A stretch of 64,000 bases of DNA from Diogma glabrata (lineage: Eukaryota; Arthropoda; Insecta; Diptera; Cylindrotomidae), in NCBI GenBank assembly GCA_963693315.1, contig OY856186.1:84011496-84075495 (forward strand), given 5' to 3'. This document shows, piece after piece, positions 43,174 through 56,709 of the stretch (the stretch's first letter is position 1; each line of letters opens with the position of its first letter). The translations under genes and the position numbers were made by a program. The notes under the pieces were generated by a model. It made no database searches. It worked only from the letters and a program-made list of their open reading frames with translations, and was not told the DNA's origin.

Positions 43174-43721
43174 TTATTTTCCTCGATTTAACGATGGTTT
43201 TCTTGGTTTCTTAGCTGTACTGTGTTGTGTGGATTGTTCCGACGAAGAAAAAGACTTAACTATTACAACAAAATTCAATAATGGAGTAATATGATGAATT
43301 TTTTGTGTCACTGGTATCGGTTTAGCATTTTTGAAGCGTTCCTCTAATTTCTCTTTCATGGAATTGTATTCTTCAGATTTTGAAAATCTATATTAATATT
43401 TGGTAAATTTTTCAAAGCCTACTCAAATAATTGTGATGGTATTAGAATTTGTAGATGAGGTGGCAATTGTAGGCTAGCACGTGCAGCCATTCGTTTCAAA
43501 GTACCACCTATTCCATCACATGAACCTTTACCATGTGCCGTAGCGAAAAAATTCCACTCTACGTTTATTCCGAATTCTTCATTGTAATAAGATAAATTAA
43601 CAAAATGTTTGTAATTTTTATACTGTTGTGGCGCGCCATCCGAGAAGAAAAAAATTTTACGAACTCCAGATGACAAAGATTTTATGAAATCGATAATGAC
43701 CCCAGAGTACAAATGAACAGC
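43174..43721 (-). pseudogene. Transposase-like protein, C-terminal half, broken
   Basis: Two frames on the minus strand belong together: 43,712-43,419 (97 residues) with FFFSDGAPQQYKNYKHFVNL, WNFFATAHGKGSCDGIGGT and KRMAARASLQ, and 43,359-43,174 (61 residues) with LEERFKNAKPIPVTQKIHHI and a basic tail KKPRKPSLNRGK. They are separated by a Trp-to-stop change near 43,421. The SDGA..QYKN and HGKG.CDG.GG..KR signature is familiar from a large family of arthropod and cnidarian proteins scattered in genomes and, in my view, encoded by DNA transposons with an RNase-H-like core. Position inside long inverted repeats supports that. The upstream part, with an ISDCL motif, continues at about 44,346-44,400 beyond the inserted LINE. 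Confidence 0.65.
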
Positions 43722-43722
43722 A

Positions 43723-44345
43723 ATTTTTTTTTTTTTTTTTTTATTGGAAGTTAGGCATGTTTAGTGTTAATATAATTAATTATACATTAACGTCTCTGAA
43801 TATCCGAAGATACCATGCCAACTAGGGATTATAATCAATTGAGAATTAAGTTTCTTTTAGAAATCTATGAACGTTGACTTTGAACTTTTGAGGGTTAAAT
43901 TTATCAGGGAAAACCCACGAAGGTAATGAATTCTAGAGATGAGAGACTCTGTTGAAAATGTCGCGCTGGAAGGCTACAGTTCTACATCTAATTATTTGAA
44001 CCGTAAAAGGATGGGCCGCTACCGATGCTCTGGTATGACGCGATAGGTTTGCAGGCTTAGGTAAAATCGATTTGATCTCTTCAGAAACCCGTTCGTCCAT
44101 GATATATTTGTGGAAAATCGTCAAATCAGCAACATTTCTTCTATGCTGCAAGGAATCAAGGTCATTAGTAAGATTTGAATTACCAATCAATTTAACTGCT
44201 CTCCGCTGTACAGAATCAAGACACTTCAAACTACATAAGTATGCTCCACCCCATATATGAGAACAATATTCCATGCAGGGACGTATAAAAGATTTGTATA
44301 TTAAAAGAAGTTGTTCGCTACTGAAAAACTTACGACATCGTCCTA
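43723..44345 (-). mobile_element. 5'-truncated LINE inserted in the C-element transposase
   Basis: A 20-base T run at 43,723-43,742 is the poly-A tail of a minus-strand LINE. The 3' UTR matches the copy at 37.2 kb. A 113-residue frame (44,274-43,933) reads as the C-terminus of a non-LTR RT: MEYCSHIWGG, LDSVQRRAVKLIG, HRRNVADLTIFHKY, PANLSRHTRA, HPF. The insertion is the younger of two copies: long clean tail and longer open frame. No clear target duplication was identified. Confidence 0.85.
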
Positions 44346-45111
44346 AAATTCAAGCAATCAGAAATTATTGCCATACTCTGATGAGTAAGTTTATTGTTTT
44401 TTTTATAATAAATAACCAAAGTATAAACCGTCGTTAAACCAAGAAAACCATCGTTAAATCGAGGAAAATAATTATAATATTTAAATTTTTAACATTGTAA
44501 CAACGATACTTTAATAAAATAACTCAATCCTGGCTGTAAATACACTTAACGATGGTTTTTGTACAATTTTTTTCAATTTCTAAGATTTTAAAAACAATCC
44601 AAAAAAATTTTAACGCAAAGTTATGTAAAATAAGCTAATTTTAGAATTTTTTTTTTTTTTTCAATCGAAAAAAAAAAATAGAAAGAAAAGTCGGCACAAA
44701 ATCTAAATAGGGGGGTTAAATACTATCTTAGTTGAAGTTTTTTTTGAGACAAAAAAATTGAAAATCGAAGGTTTCGGACTTCGAAAAAAAAACGTTTTTT
44801 TCGAAAATATTGAAATATTTCATAGATCCTGACATCTGCAAAAATTTTTGTATTTTTTTCTGAAAACTGCATTTCAAAACACAAATTTTGAAAAAAAATT
44901 GGTCCCAAACGGTCAATTTTTGAAAAAGTTCTAGCATTTTTAAAAAAAAAGTGCGGTTTTTTCCAAAAATTCGTAACTTTTTTTGGGTTGGGTAAAAAAA
45001 ATTGAAAAAATTCAGAAAAATGTCTTTGGTAGGGTAGAAAATGATAAAAAATTTTCAGCGAAATCGAAAGGGGTCGGGCCGAAACCTCGGTGATTTGGCA
45101 TGGAATGTCCC

Positions 45112-45132
45112 ATATATATTTATATATATATA

Positions 45133-45134
<2 letters not shown>
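45112..45134. repeat. Short TATA tract between C and B
   Basis: About 22 bp of TA/TATTTA between the C tip and a B tip. Confidence 0.8.
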
Positions 45135-45440
<306 letters not shown>

Positions 45441-45570
45441 AAATTTTTTTTTCATTTTGATTTTCCGTCTCCGCTTATCATATATAGTCGTTTGGCACCA
45501 AAATTTTTCTGAAATTCCGAGATGAAGCACATACCAATAGGTAGATTTTTATATGAAATCTACCTAAAAA
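45441..45570 (-). mobile_element. D-family terminal sequence, right end of the 6.25-kb composite
   Basis: CCGTCTCCGCTTATCATATA, GTCGTTTGGCACCAAAA and terminal hairpin GTAGATTTTTATATGAAATCTAC; the tip is near 45,570. It is inverted relative to 39,316-39,402. Confidence 0.75.
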
Positions 45571-48150
45571 CATGAAACGGATCCATTACACTAAGCATTT
45601 TCAATTTCTAAATTCAATCAGTTATACTATGTCCTTTAAATTTTATAATCTAATCAACTACATTATTGAATTTAAACTTTGTTCATTTTGTAAATTAACA
45701 ATAAATTAACAATTTAGAATTTCCTGTTTTGGTTGTATTAGTTTGGAATATAAACACAACAGAAAACATGGAACGGTATCCATTACACTAACTAGGCTTC
45801 CATTCTAATTTCAATCGACTATACTCGACTATACTCGACTAATCAATTATACTAATGATTTTAATTTCGTAAACTACAAATTCCACTTATTACGTTAATA
45901 TAAAAAAACTACACATTTATTTTGTTCCTTAAAGGCACTATCAGATTAACAAAGATCAAGTATATGCACATTTTCCACAGGAAAACAAAAATTTTCCAGT
46001 GAACTTCACCACATGACAATCCAAAAAATGAAGCTCACAACGACCAGACGTCAAAATAAAAATCCAATCAGATAATCAGACAGACAACAGGCCCTCTATA
46101 TTTTCGCTTCGGTATTTATAATCAAATAAAGGTGGGAATACACGTTCGCAGGAAACGATCAGTTTTTTTTATTTATTTGTTTAAATTTTCAACGATACGG
46201 AATTTGAATATATTTCTTATAAAAAAAATGATTGATTCTCTAATAAATGATTCGACGAGGGCAATATAAATTTAAAACGTTATATCAAATTCATTGAAGG
46301 GAAAATCAATAATAAAATGTTGGATGAATTAATTTTGCGAATATTAAACCAAACTAAATTGTATATGCCACAGTGGTGGTTTAGTTTTTCGCATCATTAC
46401 ATAGCACCCACATAAAAGGTATCTTATTAATTTGTTAATGCACTAATGAGTTCCAATATAACCATTTTTGGGCAGAGATATTTCTTTTTGAAGCATTGCT
46501 TGCTTCATGAGAGGTACTATGAAGTATATTGTTTAGGAAACTTATCTAATTTCTAATGATCTAGAATCAAGATGTGGTTTTGATTTGCAACGATTTGCCG
46601 GAGCTCGCCTGATTGAAACAGGCAAAACGAATTCCTTAGGGCTCAATTTGCACATATATTCTTAATAGAAACCCGAAAAATGTCTTATACCCAATTTTTT
46701 GTCCTTTATATACAGTTTTTCAATCCGTCAAAAATATCGTGGTTGGAAAATCACCCCTTTGTGAATAAATGGGTTCTATGAATTAAACCCACCTCAGATT
46801 TGAGGACTTAACTAGTAACATCCAAGCCAAACCGAAAGCTGCCAGGATTGTTTTCATGTTAAAATTTCCCAGTATGAGAACTTGCAATAGAAACCTATGT
46901 CATACTCATTAACAATAATATTTCATTGGCTACCAACTGATTATTCCATCTCGAATCCATACTTAAATGTTGACATCTTTACTGCTATTTCTTCCAAAGA
47001 AAATTCGGTAAGTGGATTATATTTTATTACAAATGTTACCACTCAACATCCAATCTCAGAAGGGAAGACATATCAACTTTGAAAAATTGAATCTGCATTC
47101 AAAATACCACAACATCAGTATAATCTGTGAACTCGGTTAAGTACGTTTTTACCTCAACAGCGTGTCTTTGTGCGGCAACCTCACTTAAGTAATGCGGGCT
47201 ACACCTAATAAATAATCAGCAAAATTAACACCAAAATTTATTACAGCAATAATAGACTTCAGAATTGGTAAGGTGTTCTATGAATTTCGAAATATGGATG
47301 GCAAGGGCTTCGGAGTTCATCATGCTAAAGACAACAAAACGTAGTCTGTTCGGTTACCTACGGTTTCCTTAGCTTCCCTTTTGTTCATTGGGAGGGGGTT
47401 CACTCTGCTTTTGTTTGGATCGGGAGCTGGACAGTGGTGATGTACATCATGAACTGTAAAAACCAGCGTTCCGTGACAATCCTATTAAAGATTTAGCATG
47501 CGCTGAGATTTACTTTTGATCTGTTTATCAGTTGTTGTTCTATTCCTGACCCAAGGTTATCGTAGCTAATCCAACTGATTCAGTGTGCTCAAGATACTCC
47601 CTCATGTTGTCGTTTTCTCTGAAATAAATTTCTAGTAATGAATGATTTATTTTTATTTTATTCATGTTGCAACGACTACATTTTTAATGTTAATCAAAAT
47701 AACTTTTAAGTCTACCCTTTATTTTTACATTATATTTACATTTTATGTAGTAAATATAATGTAAATATCTTATATGAGATAAATAGGTATGAAGGAAAAA
47801 GAAAACCGTTGGATCGTAGCTGATGTAAAAAAAATTGAAAAATAACATTCAGATTGAATTCTACTATGAATTCCCGAGGATATACCAACAAAACTTTGCA
47901 CGTAAACAAACAAACAAATATGCCCAGAGTGGCCGATTACTAACCCTAGTGTTTTTTCGTATAATCAAAAACTAGTATTTACTCAAATCTATTGGAATCT
48001 ACATTTTAATGGCACTGCATCCCTAGTAACGCAATTTCTCAATTTAAAATATTGCGTGGTCACGCAGCCAAATGTTACTGGTCATATATAGAGCGGCATA
48101 GGTTATACCTTTGACCACAATTTAGGGTAATATTACATCAAAGCTTACAA
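45571..48150. other. AT-rich sequence, no certain gene
   Basis: CATGAAACGGATCCATTACA at 45,571 recurs slightly changed at about 45,767, and CGACTATACT is repeated three times near 45,828. 46,700-46,880 (minus) has a faint GNFN-type match to LINE endonucleases, too weak to annotate. Confidence 0.4.
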
Positions 48151-48159
48151 GATCAAGAG

Positions 48160-48955
48160 ATACGAAGATCAAGATACATTAAATAAACATTTCTTGACTC
48201 CTATACAACGAAATTATGTCATTATGTCCGTTATGTCTTTTATTAATAGAACCTTTGATTTATCAGGATTTGTTATTCTTTTTGTGCCGTAATATGCAAC
48301 CAGGTCTTCAACTTATGTTCGTGGGTGAAAACTTTACTTCTGTAAACCAATTGCGAAACAAATGTATTTCTATTGATGATACATATTTCATTTCATATTT
48401 CAAAAGACGGCCTCCTAAATAGATGCAAAAAATTTTTCACTCCATACCAATTGCTCCATGTTTATAAGTCCTATATTCGTCCCTGTATGGAGTACTGTTG
48501 TCAAGTTTGGGGTGCTGCTTCTGTTTCCATCTTGGCCCTCCTTGCACTCTGTTCAAAGGCGGGCTATACGAATTGTGGGTGATCGAACTTTGACATCAAA
48601 ACTTGATTCTGACCTCGTTGTTTTTTTTACAAATATCGTCATCAACAGTGCTCAGATGAAATCAGCAGCATCATGCCCCAAACTTATTCTTACCCCCGTT
48701 CCACTCGACAATCGGCTACCGCAATCAGTCAAACGGTCGAGATCCCACGCTGTCATACTGGCAGATCGCAGAAAGACTTCTTTGTACGAACTGCATACAA
48801 ATGGAATAGTTTGCCGGAGTCCTTAACCTCAGGTGACTTCAACCCGCAGAGGGTAAATTTTAAAAAAAACGTTCATCATGACCTTAGAACGCCAGTTGTT
48901 GTGACACTAATTGTAAACCCTATAACACAACACATTTTATTCAAAAAAAAATAAA
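48160..48955 (+). pseudogene. LINE reverse-transcriptase C-terminal fragment
   Basis: On the plus strand, in three shifting frames, are blocks typical of the C-terminus of insect non-LTR RTs: KKFFTPYQLLHVYKSYIRPC then MEYCCQVWGAA (48,430-48,520), SVQRRAIRIVGDRTL (48,548-48,590), MPQTYSYPRSTRQSA (48,673-) and TAYKWNSLPESL through NPQRVNFKKNVHHDL (48,790-48,890). An A-rich end at 48,940-48,955 may be the tail. The palm with its catalytic Asp residues is absent. It is similar in layout to, but diverged from, the family at 37 and 44 kb. Confidence 0.75.
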
Positions 48956-50385
48956 ACTCATCTGGCACATGTACCCATTCAGCTCATTCATATATTATGT
49001 TAGTGAAATTCATGTCAACACTGTTAGTAGTTCAAGAAACATTATCAATCAACAATCTATATATAAATACGTAAGCAATACTTATGTTGTACAATTTTAA
49101 AATATTTGTCCCATCAAAAGTGTGGCAATATGTATATCGTTGGAAAGGTCATTAGTAGTAGATGTGCCGAAAAATACTTTTTTTTTTAATTTTGACGAAA
49201 TTAATTTTTAATTTTAATTTTCTGAATAACAGTATTTTTGACGTCATAAAAAAAATTATGGGACCCTCTGGGAATCAACCTAAATAGAATACAATTTAAA
49301 TAATCCAAATCTAATGAGCCGTTTTTGAGTAACCGGTGAACATACATAAAAAACCCACAATGAAACACTAAACCACCTTCTTTTTTTAAGTCGGTTAAAA
49401 ACTAATCGGCTCCTTGTCATACATATCTGCATCTTTTTCCAAAGTGTCCTCAAAATTCATTCACAAACGAATGTTGTATGCTCTCAACAAACATTGAAAA
49501 AATAGTAACATAATAAACAGGTGTTCGGGAGACCTCCCTCCACTTACCCAATATTGTCCAAAATCTTTAATCAGTTCTTTGTCGTTTAGGTCTCCTTCTT
49601 TTTTCAAAGTGTCATTAAAATTGATTAATAAATGAAGTTTGTATGCTCCCAAAAAACTTTAAAAACAAAGTGTGAAAAGTCAGCAGTTGTATGGTAGATC
49701 ACTTTTTAGAGAATCGGACTATTATAAAAAAATATTCGTGAAGCCTGACATTGGAAATCCTTTGTTTTATCACAGAATAATATTCACAAAAACCTCCTCC
49801 AAATCATTGCCTGGTGGCTCATTCAAAAATTCGTACCTATATAATCCTCGTTGAAATGGTCTACAGTTATAAATCGATTTTCATGAAACGTGGGCAAAAG
49901 TTAATGCAAAATATTTAAGAAAGATTTTATAAGCTTTTGGGTACATTGGACAAAGTGTTGGAGGCAGTGGAGGTCTCTCGAGGTCTCCCATCCGTTTCTT
50001 ATTCGATGTCTGCTGCTTCATGTAAAGTTAAATAATCGGTAGTAAAAACTTTTATGCATTGTTTCGAATTTGAACTTTGAAGGCATTTGGCAATATTTCA
50101 TGATAGAATAGAGAAAGATTGACGGTGCTACCGTTGAATGAATATATATCGTCCGCCAGGCTTACTTTATTAGCCAAAGTTATGCCAAGGATATCTCACG
50201 GCTATGGTTATTGGTATTTGGTATCTCACGTTAGCTTATATGTCAATAACAGAGACTGGATTACACGGGGTTTTCATATCCTTAAACCAAAAATAAAAAA
50301 ATTAAAAATCAACAAAAACTGATGCGAACTTCCAATTACATGGTTTTTACCAAGTTTGCGTTGAATAATCCTGGCAAATATGATA
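48956..50385. other. AT-rich sequence, no gene seen
   Basis: A diverged direct repeat (CAAAGTGTC, AAAATT.ATTC, GTATGCTC, AAAAAACTTT) occurs at about 49,440-49,500 and 49,596-49,665. Short frames are not recognised. Confidence 0.45.
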
Positions 50386-50387
50386 GT

Positions 50388-50475
50388 ACCGTAATCTCGG
50401 GATTTTGGTTGTAAATCCCGGGATTTCCGAATCGTGAAAATGTGTCGGGATGCTGGGATTGCAATCTCTAATTAG
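50388..50475. repeat. Iterated-motif element built on ATCCCGGGAT
   Basis: AATCTCGGGATTT, AAATCCCGGGATTT, TGTCGGGATGC and TGGGATTGCAATC occur in 85 bp. The right tip, read inward, is TAGAGATTGCAATCCC, like the tip at 29,041. Confidence 0.55.
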
Positions 50476-52793
50476 CATTAGCATTCAATGAACAATTGCT
50501 CAAAATTGTTAACGGAAAAATTCAAATGCATGAAAATAAACAATGCTTCGCCGATTCCCGTATAATTTTTGCAACATGGTGGCTACCAAAGATCCTTTAA
50601 TTGGAAGTATATTTCAAGATTTATAAGCTAATTACTCTTATCATGCGTGTAAACACAACAGTTATTGCCTGGCAATAAAATATCATTCAAATCGATTGAC
50701 ACAGTTGCCGATCCCCTCTTATAAGGAAAGAATCGTGGCAATCAGATAATTTCTTTAACCGATATCCATTCAGCAATGAAGGAAGGAGTTAACTTTCCAG
50801 TTCCCATTTCGCTATTAGAAGTAATGGTACGCGATTGTAATTGAAAAAAATCATTCTTGAAGTTATTATTTTGGGAAATTGTTCTTCTACCACGGTTCTT
50901 CTACCACGGTTCCCAATTTAAACGTTTGCCATTTCCAATTCCATTGGCATTGTAATTCGATTGTTAATTTGTGAGTTGGATCTAGAAACCCTGTGCTTCT
51001 CGCATGACCAATTATATGTTGCGTGTTAAAGGGCTGGAAAACCTTCAAGCTTGTTCGTGTATGCCTCTCATGGATTAACAAAAAATATTGTTCATCATAT
51101 CGCATTAAGATAAAATTAAAAAAAATTGTATTCCTGTATATAATAATAAATAATAGTAATAATAATTTGTTTTGAATAATTATAAATAATAGTTTCATTT
51201 AATAGCCGAATAAAGTTCAAACTATACGATGCAGCCACTGTTTGTGATCTCAATGAATTGGAGGTAGAATGTCGATTGTGATTGACAATCGCTGAACAAA
51301 AGTTATCTACAAATAATTTGAAGATGGCACGAAGCTCAATGGGTCTTTGGTATATATGTATGACCAGAATATGGTAAATAACTGTTATTTTATGTGTTTT
51401 ATCTTGCATCAAGTCAGCAAGAGAAATTGTACCTAGGATATGAGTTTTGGTAAAAATTCCCACCGGAAAAAATAGTTCTGCAGCAAATATTTATTCTAAT
51501 ACACAGCTTTTTTCCCTCCCTCTCACCTCGTCTGCTGTCTTAATTGTCAAGAGTATTGCGCCAACTTCCTAATTTAATCGATAACGTCATACTGGAGTAT
51601 ATTTTGCCGTCGAGATAAAAAAGATAAATGGAGAGCTTGACACGATGCTATCGTTAGCAATTCTAGAAAGAGTCAAATTGCATGGTGCTCTCCATTTAAG
51701 TTGGTGCAAAAATCTAATTTTGAAAATAAGTCTTTGTCTTGACCCTCTAATCTGAATCATAAACCAAAATAGATGCCATTAATAGATGGATTTTTATGTT
51801 GTTTAGCTAATACGGTTTATATCTCAATTTAAAGGATGCCTTTTTGGCCATACCATTAGCAACGCAAAGAACACACTGTTTGATATATATACTAGGAGCT
51901 TGGCTACGTTATTGGGAATAGTGAATTATATTTAGATTCAGATGAAGTATATAGATGCAATAAACTCATATGCAACCTTTCAGAACTTTGCGTCATGTAT
52001 TTATCTTGGCCATCTAGCTTTTTAAGAACTGAAATATGTTGATTTAATGCAGGAACTATCTTAAACGTCAGTAAATAAAACTAACGCATTAATAAACAAT
52101 GGCCAGGCCTACTTTACTCCCGGTTTAATTTATTTTGAATCAGATTTATTGCAGTGGATATCTAGTTGTTTCATCACAATTGATACCTATTCTTGTTAAG
52201 CCCATGCTACAACTTCCTCAATGCACCCATGGGCTGTGAAAGTACTAGAGAAGCAATTTTACTTTTGGAAACACACGGCGAAATGCATTAGAGATATATG
52301 CCTCAATGTAGGGTTTGTAAAATGTATAATGTAACTAATATTAGTACCAAACTGCCAATGTTTAATATTGTCAAAATGGTATGACCTTGGTAACGCATTT
52401 TCATTATTTTTTTTAAAAACAATTTGTTTATCTAACAACTACATAAAATCAAAATCTTTGTACAAGTTTATTTAAATTTTATACATCTTACTCATCAACG
52501 TTGTCAAGCGATAAGTATTACATGAGTTTCATCTAACCAAAGGTTGAGCAGGTCAATAAAACGTCATTTATTCCTAAGATCTTCACATTCATATCATATT
52601 TCATCATTTTCATTAAAAATTTGTATTTAACAAATAAAATTATAAGAAGCGTGGTCTCAATTTCAACTTATCTTAAGAGTATTTCCATGGTGAATTTTCT
52701 TTAAGTGTTTTAGGTAAAATAAACAAAAGCAAGGATAATTTATGAAAATCGTATCAAAAAACGAAGTTCGGATTTACTGATATCTTGAAACCT
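50476..52793. other. AT-rich sequence, no gene seen
   Basis: Open frames at 50,887-51,463 (minus) are low-complexity in part and not recognised. TTCTTCTACCACGG is directly duplicated at about 50,884 and 50,899. Confidence 0.45.
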
Positions 52794-53503
52794 TATATCG
52801 TCGCTTTAATAATGAAATAACGTATGCCATATATACGTTGTTATTATATAATGGGTGCGCTGCATTCCCCATAAGGATGTCTATAAAGTGGCATTTTAAT
52901 ATTTTCCAATTTTTTTATAACTGGGGGTGAAAATTAATATATTGTTAATTAACGTACATGCAAATTTGAATTTGGTTAAATATTGAAACAGCGTAAATGC
53001 ATGTACAATATTTCAATTCTTACAGAATAATAACTTGGGTAAAATCAGCGTCGTATACTTTACATACATTACGATCGCAACACGAAATGGTAAATCTAAA
53101 ATATTGTATAAGCATCATTCATTACTACATGATATGCCGGTTCATATAAATAAAAAATTGTAAGAATATTATGCGTTAGTTCAATAATGATTAGTTTTAG
53201 GTTAATCGTACTTCCATGCAAAATGAAATAACGTATATGAAATATGAAATAACGTATAAGGTACCTGATTGACTTTTCACCTCTTTTTAGGTAGAAAAGC
53301 CAGCAGGTGCCAATGTGAAATTTTAATATGCTATGGGGAAATTAGTCAAGATTAATTGGCAGAAATTTTTTTTCCAATATCTTTATTCATTCAATAGTGC
53401 TGCCGAGTTTACGAAAATCAGAAAATCGAAAAATCTTTAAACCCAATTATCTCGAAACTACACTTTTGCGAATACGTTGTTTCATTATTAAAGCGACGAT
53501 ATA
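52794..53503. mobile_element. MITE with 32-bp TIRs and TA target duplication
   Basis: Left TATATCGTCGCTTTAATAAT at 52,794 and its complement ending at 53,503 match over about 31 of 32 bp. Taking the outer TA as the target duplication, tips are TATCGTCGC. The subterminal word GAAATAACGTAT occurs at the left end and twice more at 53,224-53,260, with a variant at the right end. No ORF. Tc1/mariner-type mobilisation is inferred. Confidence 0.75.
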
Positions 53504-54857
53504 TGGCAGCTATTTTTAGATTTGCATTAAAAATAATTAGCGTAGTACACCTTCGTTTATGTTATAAAATAATAGAGAATCAATTTTTTCAATAAAAAAT
53601 ACAATGCGACCCATTCCATTGTGCATCAAAAGTTCTATACAAAGTAGTAAACATTTAAGTTTTTCATAATAATAAGTGGTTAAGGATACATTTCAAGAAA
53701 ATGTAACTACAACCCACATTATAAACTGTCAACACAATCCAAAATTAATAAAATCATGAAACTATAGAAACCACATAATACAATTTTATCTCTTAACCCT
53801 TTAATCTTTCGTTATACCTTTCACAAATTTCCTCCGAAAAATACAGAAAACGTACAAAAACGATTAAACAGTTACAAAGATATCATTTTTAATTTATAAT
53901 TAGTCTCGTGTCAACTTTTATTTTTTTAAAAGGTCGTTTATATGCCCCGATAAAAAAAAATTTGCCATTAGCACAAAATCCACCCGTAAACGAAAATAAA
54001 AGTTTTATTTATGGAACAACTTTTAATGTAAATAAAGGTGTACGAAGGGTTGAAAGTTTTATTCATGTATGTAATTAGAATGGTTTGTCAGGTTTAGGTA
54101 ATGAAACCGAAATTAACGATAAAATATATATGTACACATGTTGAACTAAATTATTTAAAATTTGGAATAATCTTTTCATTGTTCATTAAAATGAATGAAT
54201 TTACATTTTGACAAATTGTTTTCGAAATTGTTCTGAAAGTTTTCATGTTTGAGTTGGTGCTTTTCTAATATTGTGTTAACCTTCGAGATATTTTTTATCT
54301 TTTGTTAAGTTTCCATTTCTGTTTTCATAATGCAATTTTTAAGGTGCCGTATACCTTGAAAAAGTACAAACGGTACCATATTGGTAAGACTTCGTTGTTT
54401 GTCCGAAGTAAAACTTTAAATTTTTGTTTTTTCAGAAAAAATAATCAGAACAAAATTTCTAAATTTACAGTTCTAAGTACTCGAATATGCTTTACTTGTC
54501 CTGAAACCAAAAGATTATTTAAACCCTAATATAAAAAAAACTATAATATTTATTATTTTATTTAGCACATCCGGTACTTTTTTTTTTTTGTTTTAGTGAT
54601 GTTTTATTTCTTTATTCGTTTTATAATATATTATTTAGCACTTCCTCCCAATATGTACTAAAATCAGAAAAAATACTGTACCAGCAAATTATAAATAATA
54701 ATTTGTTGTTTTTTTGTTTATGATATAAAATTATATCATAAATCTGATCTAATTTTGTAATTTTGTATTAAGGCAGTAGAGATAAATAATAATATTATTA
54801 TAACCCAAAAAAATTTTCCTAAATTCCAGGAAAAAATTTGTTTAATATTAGTACATA
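53504..54857. other. AT-rich sequence, no feature seen
   Basis: Short frames such as 54,302-54,529 are not recognised. Confidence 0.5.
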
Positions 54858-55539
54858 TTGGAGGCGTGGAGACGTACCTTTCCATCGAAAATAATCTCAA
54901 GTAACTCAGACTCTCATCGCTTCTGCGCATTTGTGTTGGAAATTTACGTTCCATGTCGTCAGAGTTTCATTTCATTGAATCTAAAAACACAAAAGAAAAT
55001 TTTGAAGAAAATTTTCTTCACAAAAAACAATTTTCAAAATTGTAAAATTACGAAGGAAGTCATCCAAGGTATCATTAAACCCTGTTACAATCCTAGAAAA
55101 GGACCCAGATTGGACGCCATTATCATTTATAATGAACATCGTGCAATTCTGACAATGGAACTAGAACCTGGAACATCCGAAGAGTTGCGTGCTTTGGGAT
55201 TAAAATTCCAACTAGTTTTAGTTTGTGAGTTCGATTATGACTACTCAACCCATCACAACTGCTGAATTGTATGCAAAATGTTTAAAAGAAAACCAACTTA
55301 AATGAACAAAGAACAGGAAATCTTACGACCTCAAAAGTCAATGGAGCCAAAGGAATTTGTGGGAAGGGGTTTGCTTGCAACTAAACAAAGACGTACATAT
55401 CATGTCTTGTGCAGTAAGAGGACCGGAAAACTCCACGATTTGTCAATTGTTTCAGTCATTCCAAGAGATAACATTCTGTACTGTGTCACAAACATCACCA
55501 ACTGTGTCACCAATCAAATGTTATAATATGAGCGTTTGA
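54858..55539 (+). other. Unrecognised open reading frames in a GC-richer stretch
   Basis: A 135-residue frame (54,858-55,265) has a low-complexity first half. Its second half is normal-looking protein (residues about 75-135, with EVIQGIIKPC, PRKGPRLDAIII and PGTSEELRALGLKFQLV). Two overlapping frames follow (55,302-55,526 and 55,357-55,539). Base composition rises over 55,040-55,540, as in coding or formerly coding DNA. I recognise no family; a retroelement or host-exon remnant are both possible. Confidence 0.35.
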
Positions 55540-56709
55540 GCCAGACCCGTTTTCAGAAATAATCGTAGAAGTTACACGGCGGTATTTAGTTGCGTTATGT
55601 ATTATGTCCATTTTCACTAAAGAGAAGACGGTTTGTGATTTTAAAAGGTGTCCACAGGTGTCCTTAAAAGGATAAAAAAAACATATACTCTGTTCGCCGT
55701 TGATGATGTGACTTAACAGCAGTCAGGAAATATTGTGGTTCTCTTAATCGGGGTTCCCGTTGTTGAAGAAATAATTTTTCATTGAGGGGAGGTAACAGAG
55801 TGACTGACGAAGTTTCATTAGTTTGGACAGTAGGTAATACGACGTTCAGCTCTAATAGACGGACTGCCGTTTATCCAACAAGGATCGAATGTATCTAATG
55901 AATAAGAATAACTATCCTCCAAGCGAGGTTCAAAATCTACAACTACTTCAGAATTGGAAATGGTTAAAATTTGTTTTAGGAGTGGAACAGTTGTTAAGAT
56001 TCCGTCTCCATTTTCGGGTTTCCTGACACTAGGACAGCTAGGACAAATTATGTCTTCCTTACCACAACCCTAACAAAATATTCGTAGTGGCTTCTGTCAA
56101 TCGTGCCAACGGTGTCCAAAAACTTTACGATTCTTACACGTTAAAGGATTACGCACTCATGGAACCATAAGAGCTGATTGTATAGCAGGCAATTCAGTAG
56201 ATACATGATCAGGTGGAAGTTTAGTAATTTTAAATCGTAAGAATTCATCTCTTACTTCCAATTTCAACACAGTAGCCTGATTCTCTAAGCGGCAAGATAA
56301 AGTGTAAACGTGTAAACGTTAAATTATCTTGCTGTTTTTGAGTATTCGAATTCCGTAATTTTTTTCAAGCTAAAATGTAAACGCTTAAGATAATTATGCG
56401 GGAATATTTTACCCAATTATTTTATCTTGGGAAAACTTAACACAAACTATTATTATTACTATTTTTGTGAATTATTATAGTTTGTTTTATTAAATAAAAT
56501 AAGCATGTATATAGATAAAAAGTAAGTAAAAAGTATCCCATCCGAAACACAAAAAATGTGAATTGGAGTTTTTTTCTGAAAAACTTCAAACCATACTTTC
56601 GAATAGAAAAAATTCCAATTACTTCTTTACTTACTTGAGTTTAATTGATCTCAAAAATCTAAAGTAAGTAAAAAGTTTTATGGATATAAATAAAAATAAA
56701 GGGAAAATT

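Noticed and set aside
46700..46880. Possible GNFN-type LINE endonuclease fragment on the minus strand
   Set aside because: Only a few residues agree and flanking endonuclease motifs could not be found.
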